Assembly (NCBI RefSeq): GCF_900156395.1
Contig: NZ_FTNL01000004.1
Span: 62,001-126,000 of the forward strand
Source of the DNA: Fluoribacter gormanii
Lineage (GTDB): Bacteria; Pseudomonadota; Gammaproteobacteria; Legionellales; Legionellaceae
Length of the DNA stretch: 64,000 bases
Reading direction: 5' to 3'
The number at the start of each line of letters is the position of its first letter. Within the stretch, counting starts at the first letter, position 1. The notes beneath the pieces were generated by a model. The model was not told the origin of the DNA and did not search any database. It saw only the letters and a program-made list of their open reading frames with translations. A program made the translations under genes and the position numbers. This document shows positions 27,255 through 35,533 of this stretch, piece by piece.

Positions 27255-30200
27255 ATGTTATTACATCAATACCAAATAAAAGCTCAACGTCCAATCACAC
27301 CCAGTGAAAAATTGTATCTTGTTGGTGATGCAATGAACCACTCTTGTTCACTACAGCTGGTGCTTGAAATGAATTCATCAGTGGATGTGCCTTCTCTTAA
27401 TAAGGCAATTATACAAGCAAGCTCTGCCAATCCATATGTTCATATGCGAGCTAAGTTAAGATATATCAATTCAATTTGGTATAACGTCTCTCATAAATCA
27501 ATAGATTCCGAGGTTTCTCAAGTTATAGAGATGGAATGGGATGGTCATGATATCCAAGGTCTATCATTGTTCCATGGACATAAATTTGAACCGTCACATT
27601 CTGCTACACAAATTATCTATATCAAAGGGAAACGCCATTTTTTGGTATTCCGTGTATTTCATGGAGTAATGGATGGCATGGGGTTATACCATTGGGTGAA
27701 GGAGATTTTTCGAGCATGGAGAAAAGTTCCTTTGATTGGTACAGACCTGGCAATGACGGATTATGATTTTCTCAGGCAAAAAAGGAAAATTGAATATCGT
27801 CCGAATTTTCCATTGGATTGCATTGCACCAACAGGTAATACGGGCTCTGCTCATACTCATTATTTATGGCATAAAGTAACCCTTTCTGGAAAAATTAATG
27901 CAGTAACCGCTAAAATTTGTCAAATTTTATTAGAGAACAGTACCGCGTTAGGTGCTGAGCGGGCTCGCTTTATGATTCCAGTTGATTTACGTCATCATGT
28001 TAAAGCGAATACCACAGCTAATTTTGCAAATCCTATATTTATTGAAGCAAAAAAAGGAGCGGATTGGTCGAGCATTTATTGTGATATAGTCAAGCAGCTG
28101 AGTTGTCAAAATGAACTGCATATTGGAACCTATGATGCTTATCTACATCATTTGCCTTTGCCCTTGTTGAAAGTCCTGCTTAATGCTTTGATTTACTATC
28201 AAAATAAAAAAAATCAGTACATGATGTCTGGAATTATATCGAAACTATCGATTAATTTATCAGAACTCGAATCAGAACAAGACTGCAAAGCCATCGATGG
28301 ATTTTTTTTGCCAATTAATGCTCCTATTGCACCTATTGTTCTTATTGTGACGGAACATAATGATGTAACAAACATTTGCTTCTCTGTCTCAAGCGCGCAT
28401 GCTACACCTGAAACATGCACCCATTTAGCCAATCAATTTAAACAGTTGATTGACGAACCTGAGCTCGTTGCAGATAGCAGCTTACCTTATTGCGATACAC
28501 TGTGGCCTGTATATAACAATACATTGGTTGAATTTCCTCAAGAAAAAACTATTTTTACAAAAATATGGGAGAGTTCAATAAAAAATTCCCATAACCATGC
28601 CTTGATATCAGGAAAACGAATAATAACTTACAAACAATTGAGTCATCGTGTTTTAGAACTTGCCAGTTTTTTTTCCGATATAGGAGTAGGATGTGGGGAT
28701 AAGGTTGCTATTTATTTACCCAGAAATGAAGATATGATTTGTTCTATGCTCGCTTGCTGGTATTTAGGTGCTGCTTATATTCCAATTGATATAACATCAC
28801 CCATCACTTGGGTATTAGCTTTATTACAGGATGCACAACCTGTTTTAGTGATTCATGAAGAGTGTGCCGCATTAAAACAGCATTATCCAGGATTGAGTAC
28901 TCATATTCCACTACAAATCATTAGTTCCAAAACCCCGAAGAGCAATGGAAATTCCCTAACCCAATTGGCTTATATTATTTATACATCAGGTTCTACGGGC
29001 ACGCCTAAGGGAGTCATGATTAATCATGGTCAATTATTGAATTATTTGTCTTGGGCAGTTGAGGCTTATGGGAATAATAATCAACCTTATCATACAGCAT
29101 TATTTACTAGCATTGCCTTTGACTTAACAGTGACATCACTCTATTTACCTTTACTTTCTGGTGGGAGCATGATGTTAATACCTGAGCCTATTAACATATT
29201 GACATTAAAAGATATATTTACAAAACGAACGATCAATTTTTTAAAGCTAACACCGTCCCATTTGAGAATGATAAGCAGCTTGCCTATGAGCTCGGGGCAT
29301 CAATTAACTTTGGTTGTTGGTGGCGAAGAGTTACCTTCTAAATTGGCTCGATCAGTTGTGGAGAAGTTACCTGCGGCTCGAATATTTAATGAATACGGTC
29401 CAACTGAAACTACGGTTGGTTGTATGGTTCATCAATTTGATGTTACAAACGACCTTCAAGGTAGCGTACCCATTGGTATTCCCACAGCAAATACACGCAT
29501 TTATTGTTTGGATAGTAAACTTAAACCAGTCAAAATTGCAGAAGAGGGAGAAATATATATAGCTGGTACTAATGTTGGAGTGGGTTACTTAAACGAACCT
29601 CAGTTAACGAGTAAATACTTTATGGATGATCCTTTTTTTCCAGGAGCGCGTATGTATCAAAGTGGTGATTTAGCGAAACATCGAGAAGATGGTTTGCTTG
29701 TTTATCTTGGGAGAAAAGATCAACAAACAAAAATTCGTGGTCATCGCATTGAATTGTCTGAAATTGAAAATATTTTATTAGCAATTCAGGGTATCTCACA
29801 GGCCGTAGTAACACTCATAAAACAGGAGCAATTTTTTGGTGAAGCGAATAATCAGTTAGCTGCATATATAGTATCAGATGCGAATGGGCAGGAAATGAAT
29901 TTGCGCAATGAGTTATCAGCAATACTTCCTTCTTATATGATACCAAAATATTTTATTTTTTTGACTGAATTGCCTTTGACTGTCAATGGGAAAGTTGATT
30001 ACAAAAAACTACCAGAACCTGTTTCTGAATTGATTTTTAACAAGATTGAGGAGCATGATGATTTATTAACGCAAATTCGCCAATTATTTGCAAACGTATT
30101 ATCGTTACCTCTTGAAGTTATTGATAATCATGTTAATTTTGGCGACCTGGGTGGCGATTCCATGCAAATGGCTTACATGATTAATGAAATGATTACAAAA

Positions 30201-30305
30201 ATGATTTCTTCACAGCATCATGATGCATTTTCAAATGAATTAGAGCGGTTATTGGTTTGTGCAACACCGTATAATTTTTATAAACATCTGTCAAAAATTA
30301 TTTAA
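27255..30305 (+). CDS. Single-module nonribosomal peptide synthetase: condensation-like, adenylation (Asn/Asp-type code), carrier
   Basis: The protein has 1016 residues. Residues 1 to about 425 are a condensation-superfamily acyltransferase with FHGVMDG at 135-141: the catalytic second histidine (H136) and DG are kept, the first histidine is F. The adenylation domain (about 430-915) has A3 YTSGSTGTPKGVM near 575, A5 NEYGPTE at 712-718, A7 SGDLAKH near 803, A8 KIRGHRIELSE near 825 and A10 lysine K913. The carrier domain ends the protein, with the phosphopantetheine serine S969 in LGGDSMQM. There is no thioesterase, reductase or epimerase domain. My reading of the ten-residue specificity code is DLTKVGEVGK, close to the asparagine and aspartate codes. 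An ATP-grasp gene follows. Confidence 0.9.
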   Translation: MLLHQYQIKAQRPITPSEKLYLVGDAMNHSCSLQLVLEMNSSVDVPSLNKAIIQASSANPYVHMRAKLRYINSIWYNVSHKSIDSEVSQVIEMEWDGHDIQGLSLFHGHKFEPSHSATQIIYIKGKRHFLVFRVFHGVMDGMGLYHWVKEIFRAWRKVPLIGTDLAMTDYDFLRQKRKIEYRPNFPLDCIAPTGNTGSAHTHYLWHKVTLSGKINAVTAKICQILLENSTALGAERARFMIPVDLRHHVKANTTANFANPIFIEAKKGADWSSIYCDIVKQLSCQNELHIGTYDAYLHHLPLPLLKVLLNALIYYQNKKNQYMMSGIISKLSINLSELESEQDCKAIDGFFLPINAPIAPIVLIVTEHNDVTNICFSVSSAHATPETCTHLANQFKQLIDEPELVADSSLPYCDTLWPVYNNTLVEFPQEKTIFTKIWESSIKNSHNHALISGKRIITYKQLSHRVLELASFFSDIGVGCGDKVAIYLPRNEDMICSMLACWYLGAAYIPIDITSPITWVLALLQDAQPVLVIHEECAALKQHYPGLSTHIPLQIISSKTPKSNGNSLTQLAYIIYTSGSTGTPKGVMINHGQLLNYLSWAVEAYGNNNQPYHTALFTSIAFDLTVTSLYLPLLSGGSMMLIPEPINILTLKDIFTKRTINFLKLTPSHLRMISSLPMSSGHQLTLVVGGEELPSKLARSVVEKLPAARIFNEYGPTETTVGCMVHQFDVTNDLQGSVPIGIPTANTRIYCLDSKLKPVKIAEEGEIYIAGTNVGVGYLNEPQLTSKYFMDDPFFPGARMYQSGDLAKHREDGLLVYLGRKDQQTKIRGHRIELSEIENILLAIQGISQAVVTLIKQEQFFGEANNQLAAYIVSDANGQEMNLRNELSAILPSYMIPKYFIFLTELPLTVNGKVDYKKLPEPVSELIFNKIEEHDDLLTQIRQLFANVLSLPLEVIDNHVNFGDLGGDSMQMAYMINEMITKMISSQHHDAFSNELERLLVCATPYNFYKHLSKII

Positions 30306-30411
30306 AAGAATATTATTGTACCAAGGAGAACTGAAGCAAAAATATCTTTATCTTTTTATTGAATGCTGGATATGCAAGGTAGATTAAATGGTTTTTAAGG
30401 AAATGATGTAA

Positions 30412-31533
30412 ATGAAGATTTTAGTTACTGGAGGTAGGGCGCCTGCTACTATGGATATTATGCGTAGCCTCATTAATCAGGGATATGAGGTTTATGGTGC
30501 TGAGAGTATGCTTTTTCCGCTCGCACGATTTGTTAAGGGCGTAAAAAAGCATTTTGTTATTCCTAAGCCTAATCAAGACCTGGCTGCTTTTTTAAAGGCA
30601 ATTAAAGAAATAGTAATTCAAAATAAAATTGATCTGCTTATTCCTACATGTGAGGAGATTTTTCATATAAGTCAGGGCTATGATGAATTATCAAAGCATA
30701 CCAAGGTGTTTTGTGAGCCCTTTGAACGACTCAATCAATTACACAATAAATACGCATTTAATCAACTCGTTAGTGAATATGGTTTAACAGCCCCCCAAAG
30801 CTGGCTAATTACCACAGATAAAGATAAGGTGAGTCTCCCCAAGGATGTAGGACTGGTATTAAAGCCAGTTTTTTCTCGTTTTGGCTCGCATACCCTCATT
30901 AAACCGTCACAAAAAGTCATTGCAAATCTAAAAATTAATGAACCTTATATTGCGCAACACTTTATTCAAGGAAAAGAATACAGTACTTATGCTATTGCCC
31001 ATAAGGGTGAGGTATTAATTCAATCGTGCTATTACTCTAAATATAAAGCAGGTCGTTCCACAGGAATATACTTTGAACCTGCAGAAATTAAATCAATAAC
31101 TGAGTTTATTAAGATATTTTGCAAACGGTACCAATTCAGTGGCCAAATTGCTTTTGATTTTATTTTGATGAACGATAAGGCATATGTTTTAGAGTGTAAT
31201 CCGAGAGTAACTAGTGGATTCCATCTTCTTACTGATAAAATTGACTGGCATAGCATTTTAAGTGGCCAAAGACAGTATGATATACCCAATATGCAACATA
31301 TGCAGCCTTTCATGCTGGGGCAGGGAATGATGCTCCACTGTTTGAAATATATATTGAAAAATCCACTTCAATACATTAAAGATTATCGAAGAGCACATGA
31401 CGTATTAAAACATAAAGCTTATCCATTGTTTAAGCTGAAGAGTATGCTGATGATGCTTAATGTACTTTGCAGAGTCATTAGGGTGAGAAAGGGATTTTAT
31501 CCTGCTTCAACGTATGATATTGATTTTAATTGA
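30412..31533 (+). CDS. ATP-grasp ligase-like protein
   Basis: The protein has 373 residues. A Rossmann-like start (MKILVTGGRAPATMDIMRSL) leads to an ATP-grasp core: LVLKPVFSRFGSHTLIK (ATP-binding lysine), YIAQHFIQGKEYSTYAI, and the metal-binding AFDFILMNDKAYVLECNPRVTSG near residues 243-267, with D, E and N ligands. The family joins a carboxylate to an amine or thiol through an acyl phosphate. A basic C-terminal tail follows. AAGGA precedes the ATG. It lies 106 bases after the NRPS gene, so it probably acts on the same product. No substrate can be named. Confidence 0.82.
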   Translation: MKILVTGGRAPATMDIMRSLINQGYEVYGAESMLFPLARFVKGVKKHFVIPKPNQDLAAFLKAIKEIVIQNKIDLLIPTCEEIFHISQGYDELSKHTKVFCEPFERLNQLHNKYAFNQLVSEYGLTAPQSWLITTDKDKVSLPKDVGLVLKPVFSRFGSHTLIKPSQKVIANLKINEPYIAQHFIQGKEYSTYAIAHKGEVLIQSCYYSKYKAGRSTGIYFEPAEIKSITEFIKIFCKRYQFSGQIAFDFILMNDKAYVLECNPRVTSGFHLLTDKIDWHSILSGQRQYDIPNMQHMQPFMLGQGMMLHCLKYILKNPLQYIKDYRRAHDVLKHKAYPLFKLKSMLMMLNVLCRVIRVRKGFYPASTYDIDFN

Positions 31534-31570
31534 ATTTAAAATATATAAATATATCTAATCTCTAAATATT

Positions 31571-31599
31571 TTGACCCTATAGAGCATCACATATATTTA
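31571..31599 (+). promoter_or_regulatory. Predicted sigma-70 promoter for the RpiB-like gene
   Basis: TTGACC and TATTTA are separated by 17 bases, 65 bases ahead of the ATG. This suggests that the isomerase gene is not simply read through from the ATP-grasp gene. Confidence 0.4.
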
Positions 31600-31664
31600 T
31601 GTATAGTAGATTTCTTAGGGTTATGTTTTGTTCTATCCAACAATAAGCAAGGAGTAGTTGGTCG

Positions 31665-32108
31665 ATGAAAATTGCGGTATGCAGTGATGAGCTCTATCCT
31701 GTTAATGAGTTCGTTGTGCGGGAGCTTGAGCGTTTAGGGCATCAAGTTATCCTCTTCGGTGCAATCAAATCACGCCAAAATGAATCATGGATTCAAACTG
31801 CTCAAATTGCTGCTGAGGCGATTCATCATGGTGAGTGTGATGAGGGTATTTTCTTTTGCTGGACAGGTACCGGCATTTGTATTGTAGCCAATAAAATTCC
31901 AGGTATCAGAGCGGCGTTATGCACGGATGCCCAAACTGCAAAAGGTGCGAGAATATGGAATCGAGCTAATGTCTTGGCTCTATCTAATCGTCTTGTAACT
32001 CAGGATTTAGCAAAAGAAATTTTGGATTCTTGGTTTAATACTAAAGTCGATGAAGAGGATGAACAAATCATTAAGGAAATTGAAGCAATAGAGAGAAAAC
32101 ATTACTAG
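31665..32108 (+). CDS. Divergent RpiB/LacAB-family sugar-phosphate isomerase
   Basis: The protein has 147 residues. The fold signature is clear: MKIAVCSDE at the start, FFCWTGTGICIVANKIPGIR with the presumed base C65, and AALCTDAQTAKGARIWNRANVLAL. Compared with E. coli RpiB, two active-site histidines are changed: position 9 is Glu and the residue aligned with the ring-opening His99 is Trp98. A true ribose-5-phosphate isomerase role is therefore doubtful. GGAG precedes the start. Confidence 0.8.
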   Translation: MKIAVCSDELYPVNEFVVRELERLGHQVILFGAIKSRQNESWIQTAQIAAEAIHHGECDEGIFFCWTGTGICIVANKIPGIRAALCTDAQTAKGARIWNRANVLALSNRLVTQDLAKEILDSWFNTKVDEEDEQIIKEIEAIERKHY

Positions 32109-32287
32109 TTTAGTTATGACTTAGAAAGTATATTGCAATTATGACCTAATCTGAGAAACCATGTAAACGTAATTAGGTGATAATATTAGACTTTTAAGAA
32201 GTATTTACAATATATTGGTTTATTAAAACTTGTATAATGAACTACTTTCTTGCTAAATTGGGGTATAACCTTCCATACAGGTTTTTT

Positions 32288-33868
32288 ATGTTAAAACGGG
32301 ATATTTCAACGACTAATATTCTAATTGCCTCTGCTGGCGGAATGATTGGATCCGGGTGGTTGTTCAGCCCGTTTATTAGTGCCCAAATGGCGGGTAGCAA
32401 TTCATTGATTTCATGGATTATTGCTGCTGTTTTTATGATCTTTATTGCGCTACCGCTATGTGAACTGGGTACAATGTTTCCAATTTCTGGAGGGATGTCT
32501 AATTATCCTACTTTTACCCATGGAAAGGAAGTTGGGTTCTTATTTGCGTGGACATCATGGCTGTCTTATGTTGTCATGACTCCCATAGAGATACAGGCAA
32601 TTCTGCAGTACTCAAGTCATTTTTTTCCAATATTAATTGTTAAAAATTCAACAGCATTCACACTTTCCGGATATGGTTATGTTGTAGCACTGGGGATCAT
32701 GCTCTTAGTTGTGATGTTGAACTCCTATGGAATTAAATTGCTTGTTGAGTGTAATAAATATGCAAGTATCATTAAATTTATATTACCAAGTATTGCAATC
32801 GTTTCCTTGCTTCATGTTGCACCAACGCTTGATAACGTCAAAATTAGTTTGTCTGATAAAGAAAGTTGGGTAAATATTTTTACTGCACTATCAGCAGGAG
32901 GTATTGCGTTTGCTTTTACTGGATTTCAAAATGGTTTGGTATTGGCAGGAGAGGTAAAAAATCCGCAACGAAATATACCCATTGCTATTTTAGGTGCCGT
33001 ACTGATTGGATTTATTTTGTATTTCATGCTGGAATTAAGTTTTATTGCCGCAGTGCCGCAAAAATATTTAACACATGGCTGGCAAGCTCTGAGTTATCCC
33101 GGAGATAGCGGGCCCTTAGTGGGCTTAACTTTGCTTTTAGGTTTAGGGGTTGTAGCCACTTTGCTGATGATAGACGCCGCTTTTTCTCCTTTTGGCACAA
33201 CCTTGGTTTATACTGCTGCAACATCACGAATTGTATATGGAATGGCATTAAATGAGCATTTACCCAAAATTTTTTTAAAGGTAAATCGTCATAAGATTCC
33301 TTATGTGACTCTTTATGCAAATTTGATAGTTGGAATGTTTTCGTTTCTCCCATTTCCAGGATGGCAGAAATTAGTGGCATTTCTATCTTCTGCAAGTATT
33401 CTTTCTTACAGTATTGGTCCAATATGTCTTTTGGCAATGCGTAAATTACAGCCATTAACACCGAGACCCTTTAGACTTTCAGGAGCCCTGGTTTGTTCGC
33501 ATGTTGCATTTTACTTTTGCAATTTAATGCTATATTGGTGCGGATATTCGATCATATGGAAGTTGGATATTGCTTTACTGGTGGGTATTCTAATTTACTA
33601 TATCTACCATCGCCAAAACTCCTGGGATAATAGTTCACTTTTATACTGGTTCATATTTTACATGGTTACCATACTTGCAGTTTCCTATTTAGGTGCTTTT
33701 GGTGGCATAGGAATTCTAAAGTTTCCCTTTGATCTCTTGAGTCTATTACCCTTAAGTATTTTGATTCTTTACTCATCTCAAAGACTGTTGTGTCCAACAC
33801 GCCATGAGCATGTTATTTCTGTAGTAGAGGAAACAAATGCAGTTATAGAGGATAAAATTCTTACATAA
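32288..33868 (+). CDS. APC-superfamily amino acid permease
   Basis: The protein has about 526 residues from ATG 32288, which follows CAGG; an upstream ATG adding 17 residues has no ribosome site. The N-terminus ISTTNILIASAGGMIGSGWLFSP holds the GxGW/GIG substrate loop of the amino acid-polyamine-organocation family, and about 12-14 membrane helices follow. The segment FTALSAGGIAFAFTGFQNGLVLAGEVKNPQRNIPIAI is the family's core signature. It would import or exchange an amino acid at the inner membrane. Substrate unknown. Confidence 0.86.
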   Translation: MLKRDISTTNILIASAGGMIGSGWLFSPFISAQMAGSNSLISWIIAAVFMIFIALPLCELGTMFPISGGMSNYPTFTHGKEVGFLFAWTSWLSYVVMTPIEIQAILQYSSHFFPILIVKNSTAFTLSGYGYVVALGIMLLVVMLNSYGIKLLVECNKYASIIKFILPSIAIVSLLHVAPTLDNVKISLSDKESWVNIFTALSAGGIAFAFTGFQNGLVLAGEVKNPQRNIPIAILGAVLIGFILYFMLELSFIAAVPQKYLTHGWQALSYPGDSGPLVGLTLLLGLGVVATLLMIDAAFSPFGTTLVYTAATSRIVYGMALNEHLPKIFLKVNRHKIPYVTLYANLIVGMFSFLPFPGWQKLVAFLSSASILSYSIGPICLLAMRKLQPLTPRPFRLSGALVCSHVAFYFCNLMLYWCGYSIIWKLDIALLVGILIYYIYHRQNSWDNSSLLYWFIFYMVTILAVSYLGAFGGIGILKFPFDLLSLLPLSILILYSSQRLLCPTRHEHVISVVEETNAVIEDKILT

Positions 33869-34006
33869 AGACTGTTTAATAATATTATGATTCCATAAAG
33901 ATAGTTAGAGTATTTGACGTCTTGACCAAAATACTTGGATTGGGGGTTGCACTTCACCTCTGAATGGGTGAAGCTATATATCATGTATCTTATTAGGGTA
34001 AATGTC

Positions 34007-35419
34007 GTGCGCTATTCTAATTATTTATGTTTCTTTGCCGCTTTTTTCTTCAATCAGATAGGAAATTCTCAAACGCTTTCAGAGAAAATAGATGGGATTA
34101 TTGCACAAAAGTTACCACATGCAACCGTTGGTATCCTCATCAAAGAGGCGGAAACTGGCCGGGTAGTTTACAGCAGGAATGCGGATAAATTACTTTCTCC
34201 AGCTAGTGGCATGAAATTACTTACCGCTGCAGCAGCACTATATCAATTAAAACCCGATTATCGCTTTATAACAACGCTTTCTCGAAAAGAGCACGATTAC
34301 TATGTTCAATTTACAGGCTCTCCCTCGTTTACTGCAGATAATTTAACTTCGCTAATGCTGAACTTGAAAAAAAATAATATAAATTCCATAAAAGGAAATG
34401 TAATAATTGATAGTTCGCAATATCAAACTCCAAATTATCCAAGTGGAACTTCTTATGACGATTTAGGGTGGTATTACGCGGCTCCTGATACTGCTGCAAT
34501 ATTGAATGAAAATAAAGCGGCTTATGAGCTCATTAGTGCGAAAGAACCAGGTAAACCCGCCGAGATTAAACCGAAAACATCGCTTAAAGCATTGACGGTT
34601 GTTAATGAAGTAGTAACAGTAAGTAAAGAAGAGGGGAAAGATCATTGTAGTTTGAATCTTGAAATGAAAGCCAATAATACCATTCGATTATATGGATGTA
34701 TGATTCAGGAGAAAAATCCAAAATTAATAGAGCTTGCTATCCCTGATCCTATCTTATTAGTAAAGCAAGTGATCCACAAAACTTTAGATACAAACAGGAT
34801 AGCTCTGAAAGGAAAAATTAATATCGGAACATCTCCTGCTGATACTGATTTTATTGCGAGCTATCAATCAAAAACACTGAGTAAGCTGATTACTCATATG
34901 TTACAACAATCGGATAATCTCTATGCAAACAGCCTTACCAAAAAGCTAGGCTATTCTCTAAGTGGAAAAGGAACGCATAAAGAAGGTGCTTTTGCTATTA
35001 AAAAAATATTATCGGAACATACCCATTTGGATATGTCGCAAGTGGATATAGTTGATGGTGAGGGAACTCGCTATAATTTGGTGACCCCAGAGCAAATGGT
35101 AGTCTTGCTTAGCGATCTTTATCATGATCAAGCAATGAAAGATATTTTCTTCAAAGCACTACCCCAATCCGGTGTTTCAGGAACCTTAAAGGAGAGGATG
35201 AAGAAAACCATGCTTGAGAAAAAGGTTTATGCCAAAACCGGTTCAATGCATGATATATCTTCATTATCAGGTTTTATGATTAATCCGCATGAAAAAACAT
35301 TTATTTTTTCTATCATTATCAATGGCGTGAATAAACCCTTAGATAAAGCCAAATCACTTGAAGAAAAAATCTTGTTAGCATTAGATGAATACAGTTTAGA
35401 GGGCAGTCCTTCCTCATAG
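34007..35419 (+). CDS. dacB: PBP4-type D-alanyl-D-alanine carboxypeptidase/endopeptidase
   Basis: The protein has 470 residues from GTG 34007, which follows AGGG; ATG 33983 is an alternative start adding eight residues. A signal peptide (RYSNYLCFFAAFFFNQIGNSQ) is followed by the S13 peptidase family motifs: SGMK in SPASGMKLLTAAAAL, SDN in LQQSDNLYANSL and KTG in VYAKTGSMHDISSLSGF. The enzyme trims or cuts peptidoglycan stem peptides in the periplasm. E. coli PBP4 has 477 residues, so the length fits. It is transcribed in the same direction as the permease. Confidence 0.9.
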   Translation: MRYSNYLCFFAAFFFNQIGNSQTLSEKIDGIIAQKLPHATVGILIKEAETGRVVYSRNADKLLSPASGMKLLTAAAALYQLKPDYRFITTLSRKEHDYYVQFTGSPSFTADNLTSLMLNLKKNNINSIKGNVIIDSSQYQTPNYPSGTSYDDLGWYYAAPDTAAILNENKAAYELISAKEPGKPAEIKPKTSLKALTVVNEVVTVSKEEGKDHCSLNLEMKANNTIRLYGCMIQEKNPKLIELAIPDPILLVKQVIHKTLDTNRIALKGKINIGTSPADTDFIASYQSKTLSKLITHMLQQSDNLYANSLTKKLGYSLSGKGTHKEGAFAIKKILSEHTHLDMSQVDIVDGEGTRYNLVTPEQMVVLLSDLYHDQAMKDIFFKALPQSGVSGTLKERMKKTMLEKKVYAKTGSMHDISSLSGFMINPHEKTFIFSIIINGVNKPLDKAKSLEEKILLALDEYSLEGSPSS

Positions 35420-35533
35420 TGTAGTCTGTAAGTACTTGCTTTAAATTAAGTTTCTGTATTGAGAGTATACCTCCAATTGTATCTATAATTAGTTCTTTCG
35501 CTTATACTATTTTTTATAGCTAAGGAAATGTAT

